From COE1 sp949066965 (lineage in GTDB: Bacteria > Bacillota > Clostridia > Lachnospirales > Lachnospiraceae), in the NCBI GenBank assembly GCA_949066965.1, contig CARTDA010000001.1:170687-234686 (forward strand): a DNA stretch of 64,000 bases. The letters run 5' to 3'. Every line of letters starts with the position of its first letter. Position 1 is the first letter of the stretch. Shown here one piece after another: positions 25,228-34,252 of this stretch. A program made the translations under genes and the position numbers. The notes beneath the pieces are model-generated. The model had not been told where the DNA came from, did not search any database, and was given only the letters and a program-made list of their open reading frames with translations.

Positions 25228-26325
25228 ATGAAACTAGGAATTGTAGGACTCCCAAACGTAGGTAAGAGTACATTGTTTAATTCCCTGACAAAGGCAGGCG
25301 CGGAGTCGGCAAACTATCCGTTCTGTACAATTGACCCGAACGTGGGTGTTGTAACGGTGCCGGATGAGAGAATCCGGCTTCTCGGTGAGCTTTATCACAC
25401 GAAAAAGGTGACGCCTGCAGTGATTGAGTTTGTTGATATTGCAGGGCTGGTAAAGGGCGCATCAAAGGGAGAAGGACTTGGAAACCAGTTTCTTGCCAAC
25501 ATCCGCGAGGTGGATGCGATTGTCCATGTTGTAAGGTGCTTTGAGGACTCCAATATTGTCCATGTGGACGGAAGCATCAATCCGCTGCGGGATATTGAAA
25601 CGATAAATCTGGAGCTTGTTTTCTCGGATATCGAGATTCTTGAGCGGCGCATCGCAAAGGTTGCAAGGGGCGCTAAAAATGATAAGACGCAGGCAAAGGA
25701 GCTTGCGCTCGCAGAGCGCATTAAGGCGCATCTTGAAGAAGGAAAAATGGCAAAAAGCTTTGTGACAGAAGATGATGAGGAAGTTTTGTGGAGAAATGGG
25801 TATAATCTATTGACAGACAAGCCTGTTATCTTTGCGGCAAATGTAGCGGAGGATGACCTTGCAAATGACGGCGCTGACAATGCGGGTGTCAAAGCAGTCC
25901 GTGAGTATGCGGCAGGTGAAGGATTTGAGGTATTTGTTATCTGTGCCCAGATTGAGCAGGAGATTGCAGAGCTTGACGACGATGAGAAATCAATGTTCCT
26001 TGAGGATCTGGGATTAAAGGAATCCGGTCTGGACAAGCTGATATCCGCGAGCTACAGGCTGCTGGGCTTAATCAGCTTCCTCACTGCGGGAGAGGATGAA
26101 TGCCGCGCGTGGACAATCAAGATCGGCACAAAGGCGCCGCAGGCGGCAGGAAAGATTCATACGGATTTCGAGCGCGGTTTTATCCGCGCAGAGGTTGTGA
26201 ATTATAAGGATTTACTGGAAAATGGCTCTCTTGCAGCAGCAAGGGACAAGGGACTTGTCGGTCTTGAGGGCAAGGAGTATGTGGTAAAAGACGGGGATGT
26301 GATTTTGTTCCGGTTTAATGTTTAG
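25228..26325 (+). CDS. ychF: redox-regulated ATPase/GTPase YchF (Obg family)
   Basis: A 365-residue P-loop protein of the TRAFAC/Obg class: G1 GLPNVGKST (residues 7-15), DIAGLVKGASKGEGLG (G3 region), a coiled-coil insert (about 130-180) and a C-terminal TGS domain ending in DGDVILFRFNV. YchF prefers ATP over GTP and associates with ribosomes, linked to stress responses. The ATG at 25228 is preceded by a weak AGGT site. A hairpin (CAGAAACCCTT/AAGGATTTCTG, about 25181-25211) sits in the leader between the dead integrase and this gene. Residues and length are canonical. Confidence 0.96.
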   Translation: MKLGIVGLPNVGKSTLFNSLTKAGAESANYPFCTIDPNVGVVTVPDERIRLLGELYHTKKVTPAVIEFVDIAGLVKGASKGEGLGNQFLANIREVDAIVHVVRCFEDSNIVHVDGSINPLRDIETINLELVFSDIEILERRIAKVARGAKNDKTQAKELALAERIKAHLEEGKMAKSFVTEDDEEVLWRNGYNLLTDKPVIFAANVAEDDLANDGADNAGVKAVREYAAGEGFEVFVICAQIEQEIAELDDDEKSMFLEDLGLKESGLDKLISASYRLLGLISFLTAGEDECRAWTIKIGTKAPQAAGKIHTDFERGFIRAEVVNYKDLLENGSLAAARDKGLVGLEGKEYVVKDGDVILFRFNV

Positions 26326-26359
26326 GCTGACAGTATAATGGTTGAGTGAGGTAAAATAT

Positions 26360-27262
26360 ATGCCTGATAATATGGGAGTAAATGATATAGCCTTTCCGCA
26401 TCTTGGAATTTATCTCAGAAATCTTCCCAAGAGTTTTTCGGTGTTTGGCTTTGAGATTGCATTTTACGGATTGATAATCGGCATCGGGGTCATGCTCGGA
26501 GTCCTGATGGCAGTTCAGATGGCAAAAAAAGAGGAAATGGATACGGATATTATATGGGATTTTGGTATTTATGCGGTAATTTTTTCCGTCATCGGGGCAA
26601 GAATCTACTATGTGGTCTTTTCGTGGGATTTATACAAGGACAATCTTCTTGGTGTCTTTAATCTCAGGCAGGGCGGACTTGCGATATACGGCGCGGTGAT
26701 TGCGGCATTTCTTACTCTTTTTGTATATAGCAGGCTCAAGAAGATATCTCCATATCAGATTGGGGACTGCGGAGTATACGGGCTTGTTCTGGGTCAGATT
26801 ATCGGCAGATGGGGAAACTTTTTTAACAGAGAGGTGTTTGGCGGTTATACGGACTCCGTTTTTGCCATGCGGCTTCCCGTCGACGCAGTGCGGCCGTGGG
26901 ATATCGCACAGTCGCACATTGATGGCATGACCGTGATGGGCGAAGTAAATTTTATACAGGTGCATCCTACCTTTTTGTACGAAGGAGTCTGGAACCTGGG
27001 TGTTCTGGCTGTTATGCTTTTCTACCATAAAAGGAAAAAATACCATGGGCAGATGTGTCTGTTTTATCTTGGGGGATATGGAATAGGGCGTTTTGTCATA
27101 GAGGGAATTCGGACAGACCGGCTTTTGATTCCCGGAACGCAGATTGCAGTGTCACAGGTGCTTGGACTGGCAATGTTTGTCTTTGCAGTGGGAATGAATG
27201 CGTTTGTACGATACCGTTTACTAAAAACATCCAGCAGAACAGAGAAAGGGGACAAGGAATAA
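26360..27262 (+). CDS. lgt: prolipoprotein diacylglyceryl transferase
   Basis: A 300-residue integral membrane enzyme that transfers diacylglycerol from phosphatidylglycerol to the lipobox Cys of prolipoproteins. It has about seven membrane helices, the FYGLIIGIG start and the Lgt signature GRWGNFFNREVFGG (about 156-169), plus the HPTFLYEGVWN block. The ATG at 26360 is preferred (GAGGT 7 nt upstream) to a TTG at 26342. It follows ychF at 34 bp, and its TAA stop overlaps the ATG of the next gene (TAATG), which implies translational coupling to a GH3 enzyme, an unusual partner. Confidence 0.95.
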   Translation: MPDNMGVNDIAFPHLGIYLRNLPKSFSVFGFEIAFYGLIIGIGVMLGVLMAVQMAKKEEMDTDIIWDFGIYAVIFSVIGARIYYVVFSWDLYKDNLLGVFNLRQGGLAIYGAVIAAFLTLFVYSRLKKISPYQIGDCGVYGLVLGQIIGRWGNFFNREVFGGYTDSVFAMRLPVDAVRPWDIAQSHIDGMTVMGEVNFIQVHPTFLYEGVWNLGVLAVMLFYHKRKKYHGQMCLFYLGGYGIGRFVIEGIRTDRLLIPGTQIAVSQVLGLAMFVFAVGMNAFVRYRLLKTSSRTEKGDKE

Positions 27263-29463
27263 TGACCAAAGAAAAGATTGAGAAACTGATTGCACAGCTT
27301 ACCTTGCAGGAAAAAATTGACATGATTCATGGGAGCGGCTGTTTTACCACAAAGGGAGTTGAACGGCTCGGAATTCCTCCTTTTAAGACCTCGGATGGAC
27401 CAAGAGGAGTGAGAAAGGAATTTGAGACTACTAGATGGAAAGAAATTGGTCTGAGTTTTGATTTTGTGTCATGTCTTCCTTGTAATACAGCCCTTGCGGC
27501 GACATGGAACAGGGCGCTTGCGTATTCTATGGGCAGGCTGCTTGGCAAGGAGGCAAGGGGGCGTGGCAAGGATATGATTCTTGCGCCTGGAATCAACATT
27601 ATGCGGACACCGCTGTGCGGGAGAAGTTTTGAGTATATGGGGGAGGATCCCTATCTTGTTTCAGAGATGGTCGTTCCGGTCGTGCAGGGCATTGAGGAAA
27701 ATGACGTGTCCTCATGCGTGAAGCATTTTGCTGCCAACAATCAGGAGACCAGACGGCTGGATGTGGATGTGGAAGTCAGTGAACGGGCATTGCGTGAAAT
27801 CTATCTGCCGGGATTTGAGGCAGCAGTTAAGAAGGGCAAGGCAAAAGGCATTATGGGAGCATATAACAAACTCCGAGGCACGCACTGCTGCCATCACGAT
27901 TATCTTTTGAATGAAATTCTCCGCAAAGAGTGGGGATTTGAGGGAATCACGGTATCGGACTGGGGCGGCGTGCATGACACGAAGGAGGCGCTGCTGAACG
28001 GACTTGACATGGAAATGTCCGTCACGGATAATTTTGACGAATATTATATGGCAGAACCCATTATCCGCATGATTGAAAATGGAGAGGTGGACAAAAAGAC
28101 TGCATACGCGAAGATAGACGAGAAGGTTCGCCATATATTAAATGTGATGAACAAGCTGCATATGCTTGACGGGGAGCGCAAAGCAGGCGGCTACAATGAT
28201 TATGAAGACAAGGCTGCATTGAGGCAGACAGCGAGGGAATCTGTCGTGCTTCTGAAAAATGACAAGGAAATCCTCCCGCTTGACAGAAAGAAGATTAAGA
28301 AGCTTCTGGTTGTGGGAGAGAATGCCAACAGGCAGCATGCGCCTGGCGGAGGCAGTGCCGAGATTAAGGCTTTGTATGAGATAACGCCGCTTTTGGGGCT
28401 GAATATGCTTCTTGGGGGAAATACGGAGATTATTTATAAGCCGGGATATTTCAATGAGGACATCGGCAATATCTGGGCAAATACTGGTGACAATGAGAAT
28501 GGTCAGGCAGACAGCCTGAATCAGGACAACAACACGACACAGAGCTCACCGGAGCCGGATGTAAAGGTAAAATCTGAGGAAAAGAAGCGGCGGCAGACGG
28601 AAATGAATGAGAAATACCGGAGAGAAGCCCTGGAGGCGGCACGGGATGCAGATGCCGTTATCTTTGTGGGCGGTCTGACACATGACTATGATACAGAGGG
28701 ACAGGACAGGGCAGACATGAAGCTTCCATATGAACAGGACAGGCTGATTTCCGAACTATTACAGGTTAGGCCGGATACGGTCATAACCCTTGTGGCAGGT
28801 TCGCCTGTTGACATGAGTGCATGGCTTGAGAATGCTGATACGCTGGTATACAGCTGGTATGCAGGCATGGAGGGCGGAATTGCGCTTGCAGAGGTCTTGT
28901 TCGGGGATGTCAATCCGTCAGGGCATCTGCCGGAAACCTTTCCCCTCAGCGAAAAGGACTGTCCGGCAGTGGCGCTTGGCGAATTTCCGGGAGGCGACAA
29001 GGTAAGCTATGGGGAGGACATCTTTGTAGGCTACAGGTATTATGACACATATGATGTTGCGACGGCGTTCCCATTTGGCTATGGGCTGTCGTATACGGAT
29101 TTTGTGATGACAGGAATCCGGGCAGAAGTCCTTGAAGATACGGCGGAGAGCAAAAGTGTGAAAGTGAGCTTTGATGTTTCCAATATAGGAAGCCGTGCCG
29201 GTGCTGCGGTTGCCCAGATTTATGTGGCAGACAAGTGCCCGAAGGTCAAAAAGGCTTCTAAGGAGTTAAAGGCATTTGAGAAAATTTATCTTGAGGCAGG
29301 CGAGGCGCGGGAGGTGTCGCTGATACTTGAGCGTGAAGCCTTTACGTACTTTGATGAGGAGACACATGGCTTTAAGGTGGATGCGGGCAGCTACATGCTG
29401 CTGCTTGCAAAAAATGCAGATGAGATTGTGGATATAACAGAGATAGAGTTCAAGAATTCATAA
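27262..29463 (+). CDS. glycoside hydrolase family 3 beta-glycosidase
   Basis: A 733-residue cytoplasmic GH3 enzyme without signal peptide. The (beta/alpha)8 domain comes first (SDGPRGVRKE, KHFAANNQE, nucleophile Asp in ITVSDWGG at about 233), then the alpha/beta sandwich (HAPGGGSAEIK region), a charged insertion rich in Asn/Gln/Asp/Lys (about 400-450), and a C-terminal fibronectin-like FnIII domain (about 620-730). Such enzymes release terminal beta-glucosyl or xylosyl residues from oligosaccharides. Start ATG 27262 overlaps the lgt stop; an open frame extends upstream inside lgt but is not coding. The substrate cannot be fixed from sequence alone. Confidence 0.93.
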   Translation: MTKEKIEKLIAQLTLQEKIDMIHGSGCFTTKGVERLGIPPFKTSDGPRGVRKEFETTRWKEIGLSFDFVSCLPCNTALAATWNRALAYSMGRLLGKEARGRGKDMILAPGINIMRTPLCGRSFEYMGEDPYLVSEMVVPVVQGIEENDVSSCVKHFAANNQETRRLDVDVEVSERALREIYLPGFEAAVKKGKAKGIMGAYNKLRGTHCCHHDYLLNEILRKEWGFEGITVSDWGGVHDTKEALLNGLDMEMSVTDNFDEYYMAEPIIRMIENGEVDKKTAYAKIDEKVRHILNVMNKLHMLDGERKAGGYNDYEDKAALRQTARESVVLLKNDKEILPLDRKKIKKLLVVGENANRQHAPGGGSAEIKALYEITPLLGLNMLLGGNTEIIYKPGYFNEDIGNIWANTGDNENGQADSLNQDNNTTQSSPEPDVKVKSEEKKRRQTEMNEKYRREALEAARDADAVIFVGGLTHDYDTEGQDRADMKLPYEQDRLISELLQVRPDTVITLVAGSPVDMSAWLENADTLVYSWYAGMEGGIALAEVLFGDVNPSGHLPETFPLSEKDCPAVALGEFPGGDKVSYGEDIFVGYRYYDTYDVATAFPFGYGLSYTDFVMTGIRAEVLEDTAESKSVKVSFDVSNIGSRAGAAVAQIYVADKCPKVKKASKELKAFEKIYLEAGEAREVSLILEREAFTYFDEETHGFKVDAGSYMLLLAKNADEIVDITEIEFKNS

Positions 29464-29543
29464 AGACAGTCCCATGAGGATTCCCCGCTTTTGGCGAGGC
29501 GCATATAATATATAAATGCACCTTGCTGAAAGGGGGATTTTTT

Positions 29544-29774
29544 ATGATGACTTATAAGGAGTTAAGGAAAAAAGAAGTAATTTGTATTAAGGATTGCAGA
29601 AGACTTGGGCACGTCTGTGACCTGGAGATTGACGAGTGCAAGGGATGCATCTGCAAAATTATTGTGCCAGGCTGCAAGGGATTATGGTCGATGATTACGG
29701 ATGATTCCGTGATTGCCATACCATACAACTGCATCAGGCAGATTGGACCGGACCTTATTCTGGTAGATATATAA
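29544..29774 (+). CDS. YlmC/YmxH family sporulation-associated PRC-barrel protein
   Basis: A 76-residue small protein matching the YlmC/YmxH family: a PRC-barrel-like strand pattern with the conserved KEVICIKDCRRLGHVCDLEI start, and five Cys in the first 50 residues. Family genes are usually next to nrdR or sporulation sigma genes in Clostridia, and nrdR does follow here at 29948. AAGGGGG lies about 9 nt before the ATG at 29544 (a second ATG follows directly). Its molecular function is unknown; a role in sporulation is known only from gene expression and distribution of the family. Confidence 0.85.
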   Translation: MMTYKELRKKEVICIKDCRRLGHVCDLEIDECKGCICKIIVPGCKGLWSMITDDSVIAIPYNCIRQIGPDLILVDI

Positions 29775-29824
29775 CAGTTCAGTCCAGAGATGCCTGTAAC
29801 AGGAAGCCGAAGGCTGAACTGTTA
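29772..29824. repeat. dispersed inverted repeat, family A, copy 2 (short form)
   Basis: A 53-bp element starting at the stop codon of the YlmC gene, with ends TAACAGTTCAGTCC and GGCTGAACTGTTAC. It contains CCTGTAACAGGAAGCCGAAGG as in copy 1. Confidence 0.7.
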
Positions 29825-29854
29825 CGTGGATACCTGAAAAGAAAACATGCCTGA

Positions 29855-29883
29855 TTGACATTGACGGAAACATAAATTATACT
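29855..29883 (+). promoter_or_regulatory. nrdR promoter
   Basis: TTGACA (29855-29860), a 17-bp spacer and TATACT (29878-29883). Initiation would fall just before the family C leader repeat. Confidence 0.75.
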
Positions 29884-29894
29884 AAATTTGGATG

Positions 29895-29942
29895 AAATTT
29901 GTGCTGGCGCCTAAATCTTTGGAACGCTGGCAGAATGGAGGG
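29895..29942 (+). repeat. dispersed leader repeat, family C, copy 2
   Basis: AAATTTGTGCTGGCGCCTAAAT and, further on, GGCAGAATGGAGGG match the leader of the glycosyltransferase at 14231-14278. Here too the GGAGG is the ribosome binding site of the following gene. Confidence 0.6.
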
Positions 29943-29947
29943 TTAGA

Positions 29948-30400
29948 ATGAAATGTCCGTTTTGCAGTCATGAAAATACCAGGGTAATTGATTCAAGGCC
30001 GGCTGAGGATAATAGTTCCATACGCAGGCGGCGTGTGTGCGACGAGTGCAATAAGCGTTTCACCACATATGAAAAAGTGGAGGCGATTCCGCTTATTATT
30101 ATCAAGAAGGATGATAACAGAGAGGCATATGACCGTTCGAAAATTGAGACAGGAGTATTAAGGGCGTGTCACAAACGTCCTGTCAGCATGGACAGCATTG
30201 ATGTCCTGGTGGACGAGGTGGAGGCTGATATCCTGAATAGTGAAGAAAAAGAAATCAGCAGCCGTGTCGTCGGGGAGCTTGTCATGAACAAGCTTAAGGA
30301 TTTGGACGCGGTGGCGTATGTCCGGTTTGCGTCGGTATATCGTGAGTTTAAGGATATTAATACATTTATGGATGAGCTGAAAAAGGTGCTGGATAAATGA
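29948..30400 (+). CDS. nrdR: transcriptional repressor NrdR
   Basis: A 150-residue repressor of ribonucleotide reductase genes. It has an N-terminal zinc ribbon (CPFC at 3-6 and CDEC at 31-34, with RVIDSR and RRRVCDEC blocks) and a C-terminal ATP-cone domain (about 49-139) that senses ATP/dATP. Length and motifs are standard. The promoter is 64 bp upstream and the ribosome binding site lies in a repeat. Its NrdR boxes would be in front of nrd operons outside this window. Confidence 0.97.
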   Translation: MKCPFCSHENTRVIDSRPAEDNSSIRRRRVCDECNKRFTTYEKVEAIPLIIIKKDDNREAYDRSKIETGVLRACHKRPVSMDSIDVLVDEVEADILNSEEKEISSRVVGELVMNKLKDLDAVAYVRFASVYREFKDINTFMDELKKVLDK

Positions 30401-30531
30401 CCTGAACAGTTGCAGTTCACATCTTTTACCCATGTTCTGACATGGGTAAGGGCAGCGGCTTTGTATAGAATAAAAAACAAGATTGTCTGTAAAATGACTT
30501 GCATTTTTAATAATATTTGTATACAATCTAA

Positions 30532-30592
30532 GGAACTATTAAGAAATAACACACGGCAATGACCTTGTCACAAGTTATTTCTTGACAGTTCC
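30532..30592. repeat. inverted-repeat element, family B, copy 2
   Basis: GGAACTATTAAGAAATAAC (30532-30550) and GTTATTTCTTGACAGTTCC (30574-30592) form 19-bp arms with two mismatches. Its ends resemble the MITE-like insert at 24538-24695. It contributes a TTGACA near a TATAAT at 30613-30618, but the 25-bp spacing is too long for a standard promoter. Confidence 0.65.
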
Positions 30593-30688
30593 GGACAGAA
30601 CCAGAAAGATGGTATAATGCCGTCAGACATTAACTGTACTTTTTGGGGCAGAATAACAAATGAATAAAAATGAAAAGGAGTAAAAGAC

Positions 30689-32248
30689 ATGGCGAAAAGA
30701 AGACAGGGATTGGGGAAGGTTCTTTTGGCAAGTATGTTGCTTACACTGACTGTTGCACTGGGCGGATGCTCAGGTGATAAGCAGGATGGAGACTCTGAAA
30801 AGGTATCGGATACCGCTGCTGCATCCCATATCACCATAGGCATTCCACAGGATTTGGACAGTCTGGTGCCGAGTTTGTCGCAGGGTGCAGGCACGCAGGA
30901 GATTCTGTATAATATTTACGAGGGCCTGTATAAGCCGGACAGCGAGGGCAACCTGGTTCCGGCAGTAGCAAGTGATTATACAATGTCGGAGGACGGGCTT
31001 GTATATACGTTTACGCTGAGAGACGGAATCAAGTTTCACAATGGAAATCCTGTTACTGCTGCGGATGTGAAGTATTCGATTGACACGTGCGCCGGTCTGA
31101 ACGGGGGGGAACCCGTGATATCGGCGTTTTCTAATATTGTGGGTGTGGAGGCCCCTGATGAAAATACGATTGTCATTACATTGAAGGAGTCAAGCAGCTC
31201 CTTTATGGCAATTCTGTCAACGGTTGAGGCAGCCATCGTTCCGGCGGATGTGGCTGATTTGCAGACAAATCCCATTGGAACGGGTCCATATAAGTTTGTG
31301 TCGCGCTCACTGCAGGAGAATGTAGTGCTTGAGCGGTTTGACGGATACTGGGGAGAACCGGCACACATCAAGGATGTCACCCTGAAGGTGCTTGCGGATT
31401 CGGATTCGATTGTCATGAATCTCGAGGGCGGTGCGGTGGATTTGGTTGCACGAATTTCCGCGGCGCAGGCGGCAGAGCTTGGCGATGACTTCGAGGTGCT
31501 TGAGGGAACAATGAACCTGGTTCAGGCGGTGTACCTCAACAATGCCGTGGCACCGTTTGATAACGAGAAGGTGCGGCAGGCGCTGTGCTATGCAGTGAAC
31601 AGGCAGGAGATTCTCGATTTTGTGTCAGAGGGAAAGGGAACTCTTGTCGGGAGCAGCATGTTCCCGGCATTTGGAAAATACTATATCGAGGAACTGAACG
31701 ACCTGTATACGACGGATATCGAGAAGGCGAAAGCGCTGCTTGTTGAGGCAGGTTATCCCGACGGATTCAGCTTTACGATGAAGGTGCCTTCCAATTATCA
31801 GCAGCATGTCGATACGGCACAGGTTGTCGCTGAACAGTTAAAACAGATTGGCGTCACGGCAGACATTGAGCTGATAGAGTGGGAGACATGGCTGAGCGAC
31901 GTGTATCAGGGGCGCGATTTTGAAGCGACGCTGGTTGGCGTGGATGCATCGACACTGACCGCGGGGGCGATGCTGAGCAGATTCCGCTCAGATGCGCACA
32001 ATAATTTTATCAATTACAATAACCAGGAATACGATGCCGCGTATGCGGAAGCGCTTGCTGCGGAGTCCGTGATGGATGACGACAAGGCAACAGAAGCGTA
32101 CAAAAAATGCGAGACAATCCTTGCCGGGACGGCTGCGAATGTCTACATCCAGGATATGTGCGAACTGGTTGCGGTCAGAAAGGGTTATACAGGATATACG
32201 TTCTATCCATTATATATACAGGATTTCTCGAAGCTGGATATACAGTAA
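30689..32248 (+). CDS. ABC importer substrate-binding lipoprotein, family 5 (peptide/nickel type)
   Basis: A 519-residue lipoprotein: signal peptide with lipobox ALGGC (Cys27), then an SBP_bac_5 fold starting ITIGIPQDLDSLVPSL, with the VYTFTLRDGIKFHNGNPVTAADVKYS signature (about 115-135). This family binds di/oligopeptides, nickel chelates or opines outside the membrane. It is first in an operon with two permeases; the matching ATPase genes lie 2.5 kb further on. The ligand cannot be assigned. The short ATPases lean towards the Nik/Cnt/Dpp subgroup rather than classic OppDF. Confidence 0.9.
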   Translation: MAKRRQGLGKVLLASMLLTLTVALGGCSGDKQDGDSEKVSDTAAASHITIGIPQDLDSLVPSLSQGAGTQEILYNIYEGLYKPDSEGNLVPAVASDYTMSEDGLVYTFTLRDGIKFHNGNPVTAADVKYSIDTCAGLNGGEPVISAFSNIVGVEAPDENTIVITLKESSSSFMAILSTVEAAIVPADVADLQTNPIGTGPYKFVSRSLQENVVLERFDGYWGEPAHIKDVTLKVLADSDSIVMNLEGGAVDLVARISAAQAAELGDDFEVLEGTMNLVQAVYLNNAVAPFDNEKVRQALCYAVNRQEILDFVSEGKGTLVGSSMFPAFGKYYIEELNDLYTTDIEKAKALLVEAGYPDGFSFTMKVPSNYQQHVDTAQVVAEQLKQIGVTADIELIEWETWLSDVYQGRDFEATLVGVDASTLTAGAMLSRFRSDAHNNFINYNNQEYDAAYAEALAAESVMDDDKATEAYKKCETILAGTAANVYIQDMCELVAVRKGYTGYTFYPLYIQDFSKLDIQ

Positions 32249-32292
32249 TCCGGCGGCAATATTTGTAGCGGTTATGAAAAGGAGACGGGGAT

Positions 32293-33231
32293 ATGAGATA
32301 CATTGGTAAAAAGCTGGCAGCAATGATTATCACGCTTTTGTGTATTTCATTCCTCGTCTATCTTGCTTTTGACCTGATACCAGGTGATGCCGCGCTTGCG
32401 GCACTGGGAACAGACGCCACGCCGGAAAGCCTGGCAGCGCTGCGTGAGCAGCTCGGCCTGAACAGACCGTTTCTGGAACGGTATCTGGAATGGCTGGTTC
32501 ATTTTTTGTGTGGCGATTTTGGCACCTCGTACAAGTACCATATGCCAGTCGCGGACATGATCGTGTCCAAGCTGCCAATTACTGTGATAATGGCAGTCAT
32601 TTCCTTTTTTATGATGGTTGTAATTTCACTGCCAGTCGGTATCTATACGGCAAAGCACAGCGGCAGGCGGATTGACCGTTTCGTTATGGCACTTAATCAG
32701 GTTGTGATGTCGGTGCCGCATTTTTTTATGGGAATACTGATTACGTATTTATTTGGAATGCTGTTAAAGTTTTTCACGCCCGGAGGATTTGTGTCCTATA
32801 AGACGGATTTCTGGGGATTTCTCTCTTATATCATTTTCCCATGTTTTGCAATTGCGCTGCCAAAAATCGCAATGTCGGTCAAGCTGCTGCGGAGCTCCTG
32901 CATTGAGGAATCCAAAAAGGACTATGTGAGGACGGCGTATAGCAAAGGAAACAATACCAACAAGGTTTTGTATAGACATGTCCTTCGAAATGCCATAATT
33001 CCTGTAATCACGCTGTGGGGGATGACGCTTGCGGACATGCTTGTGGGGAGCATTGTCATCGAGCAGGTATTTAACATACCGGGAATCGGACGCATTCTGC
33101 TGACTTCCATATCATACCGGGATTATCCAGTGGTGGAGGCAGTTATCATGCTGATTGCCTTTGTTGTGATTGTGACAAATTTTGTGGTGGATGTGATTTA
33201 TCAGTTGGTTGACCCGCGCATCAGCGTGTAA
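32293..33231 (+). CDS. ABC importer permease 1 (DppB/NikB-like)
   Basis: A 312-residue permease with an N-terminal helix (8-30), an extracellular loop with TPESLAALREQLGLNRPFLERY (a DppB hallmark), and five further helices. The EAA coupling loop is around SKKDYVRTAYSKG (about 212-224), and a DMLVGSIVIEQVFNIPGIG block follows. It forms the membrane channel with the next gene product. ATG with GGAGACGGGG upstream; 44 bp after the binding-protein gene. Confidence 0.93.
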   Translation: MRYIGKKLAAMIITLLCISFLVYLAFDLIPGDAALAALGTDATPESLAALREQLGLNRPFLERYLEWLVHFLCGDFGTSYKYHMPVADMIVSKLPITVIMAVISFFMMVVISLPVGIYTAKHSGRRIDRFVMALNQVVMSVPHFFMGILITYLFGMLLKFFTPGGFVSYKTDFWGFLSYIIFPCFAIALPKIAMSVKLLRSSCIEESKKDYVRTAYSKGNNTNKVLYRHVLRNAIIPVITLWGMTLADMLVGSIVIEQVFNIPGIGRILLTSISYRDYPVVEAVIMLIAFVVIVTNFVVDVIYQLVDPRISV

Positions 33232-33262
33232 AGGGAAAAGAGTCCTAATAATGGAGGTTTTT

Positions 33263-34057
33263 GTGAAAAGGAAAAAGACATATTCTCCTAATTTCATCAT
33301 GGGTCTTGTGATAACGGGCGCGATGCTGCTGCTGGTTCTGGCTGGATTTATATACACGCCGTATGACATCACGAAGATGGACAGTACTGCGAAACTGGCT
33401 GCGCCATCGCTGAAGCACCTTATGGGCTGTGACAATTTCGGGCGGGATATTTTTTCAAGGGTGCTCAAAGGCATGGGAAACACGTTTGTGATTGCGGCGG
33501 CTACGGTCACAATCGGGACGGTCTGTGGTGTCATCATCGGGGCATTTACTGGATATTTTGGCGGTTTGCTGGATGAGGTGCTGATGCGTGTAAACGACGT
33601 GGTGTTTGCCTTTCCGAGTATTCTGCTGGCACTGGTCTTTGTCAGCATTTTTGGCACAGGCAAATACAATGTAATCGGTGCGCTTGGCATTGCGTTCATA
33701 CCGAGCTTTGCCCGCATTGTCAGGGGAGAGTTTATCAAATACAGGGAGATGGACTATGTAAAGAGTGCAAGGCTTGCCGGCGTGGGGCAGCTGCGCATTA
33801 TTTTTGTGCATATCCTGCCAAATGCCATGCCGGTGCTGCTGTCCTCCATCATGATTGGATTTAATAATGCCGTGCTTGCCGAGGCAGGCATGAGCTATCT
33901 GGGCATTGGTGTCCAGCCGCCGAGTGCAAGCCTTGGGAGCATGTTGTCCGAGTCGCAGACGTATCTTTTTTCGGCACCCTGGTATGCGCTGTTTCCGGGG
34001 CTGATGATTATTTTGATGGTGCTGGGGCTGTCGCTTCTGGCAGACGCAGGAAAGTAA
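33263..34057 (+). CDS. ABC importer permease 2 (DppC/NikC-like)
   Basis: A 264-residue permease with helices and the GTDNFGRD-type motif seen here as GCDNFGRDIFSRV (about 52-64). The EAA loop is REMDYVKSARLAG (about 162-174). It partners permease 1. I prefer the GTG at 33263 with GGAGG 5 nt upstream; an ATG at 33251 would place that site inside the coding region. It is the last gene before the importer operon is interrupted by the PadR module. A weak CAGG/CCTG hairpin with a T run (about 34067-34089) may terminate. Confidence 0.92.
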   Translation: MKRKKTYSPNFIMGLVITGAMLLLVLAGFIYTPYDITKMDSTAKLAAPSLKHLMGCDNFGRDIFSRVLKGMGNTFVIAAATVTIGTVCGVIIGAFTGYFGGLLDEVLMRVNDVVFAFPSILLALVFVSIFGTGKYNVIGALGIAFIPSFARIVRGEFIKYREMDYVKSARLAGVGQLRIIFVHILPNAMPVLLSSIMIGFNNAVLAEAGMSYLGIGVQPPSASLGSMLSESQTYLFSAPWYALFPGLMIILMVLGLSLLADAGK

Positions 34058-34129
34058 CTTGGGTATCAGGTTATTTTCCTGTTTTTTTTATGCACATGGG
34101 CGTCCAAATGAAATATGTCACTAAAGCTG

Positions 34130-34158
34130 TTGACAGAAGAAATATTCTGTGCTATCCT
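34130..34158 (+). promoter_or_regulatory. padR operon promoter
   Basis: TTGACA (34130-34135), a 17-bp spacer and TATCCT (34153-34158). Confidence 0.7.
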
Positions 34159-34162
34159 AATA

Positions 34163-34252
34163 CTACGATAAGCGTAGCAACGACAGAAATAGCAACGATA
34201 AACATAGCACCGACAGGTGGAGCTATGACAGCCGTTGTATTGGCTATCGTAG
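34163..34252 (+). repeat. tandem 15-bp units bounded by an 8-bp inverted repeat in the padR leader
   Basis: Five successive 15-base units from 34165: ACGATAAGCGTAGCA, ACGACAGAAATAGCA, ACGATAAACATAGCA, CCGACAGGTGGAGCT and a weaker ATGACAGCCGTTGTA. Alternate units match best. CTACGATA (34163-34170) and TATCGTAG (34245-34252) close the block. It lies between promoter and coding start, so it may be a multi-site PadR operator or a structured leader. Confidence 0.6.
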
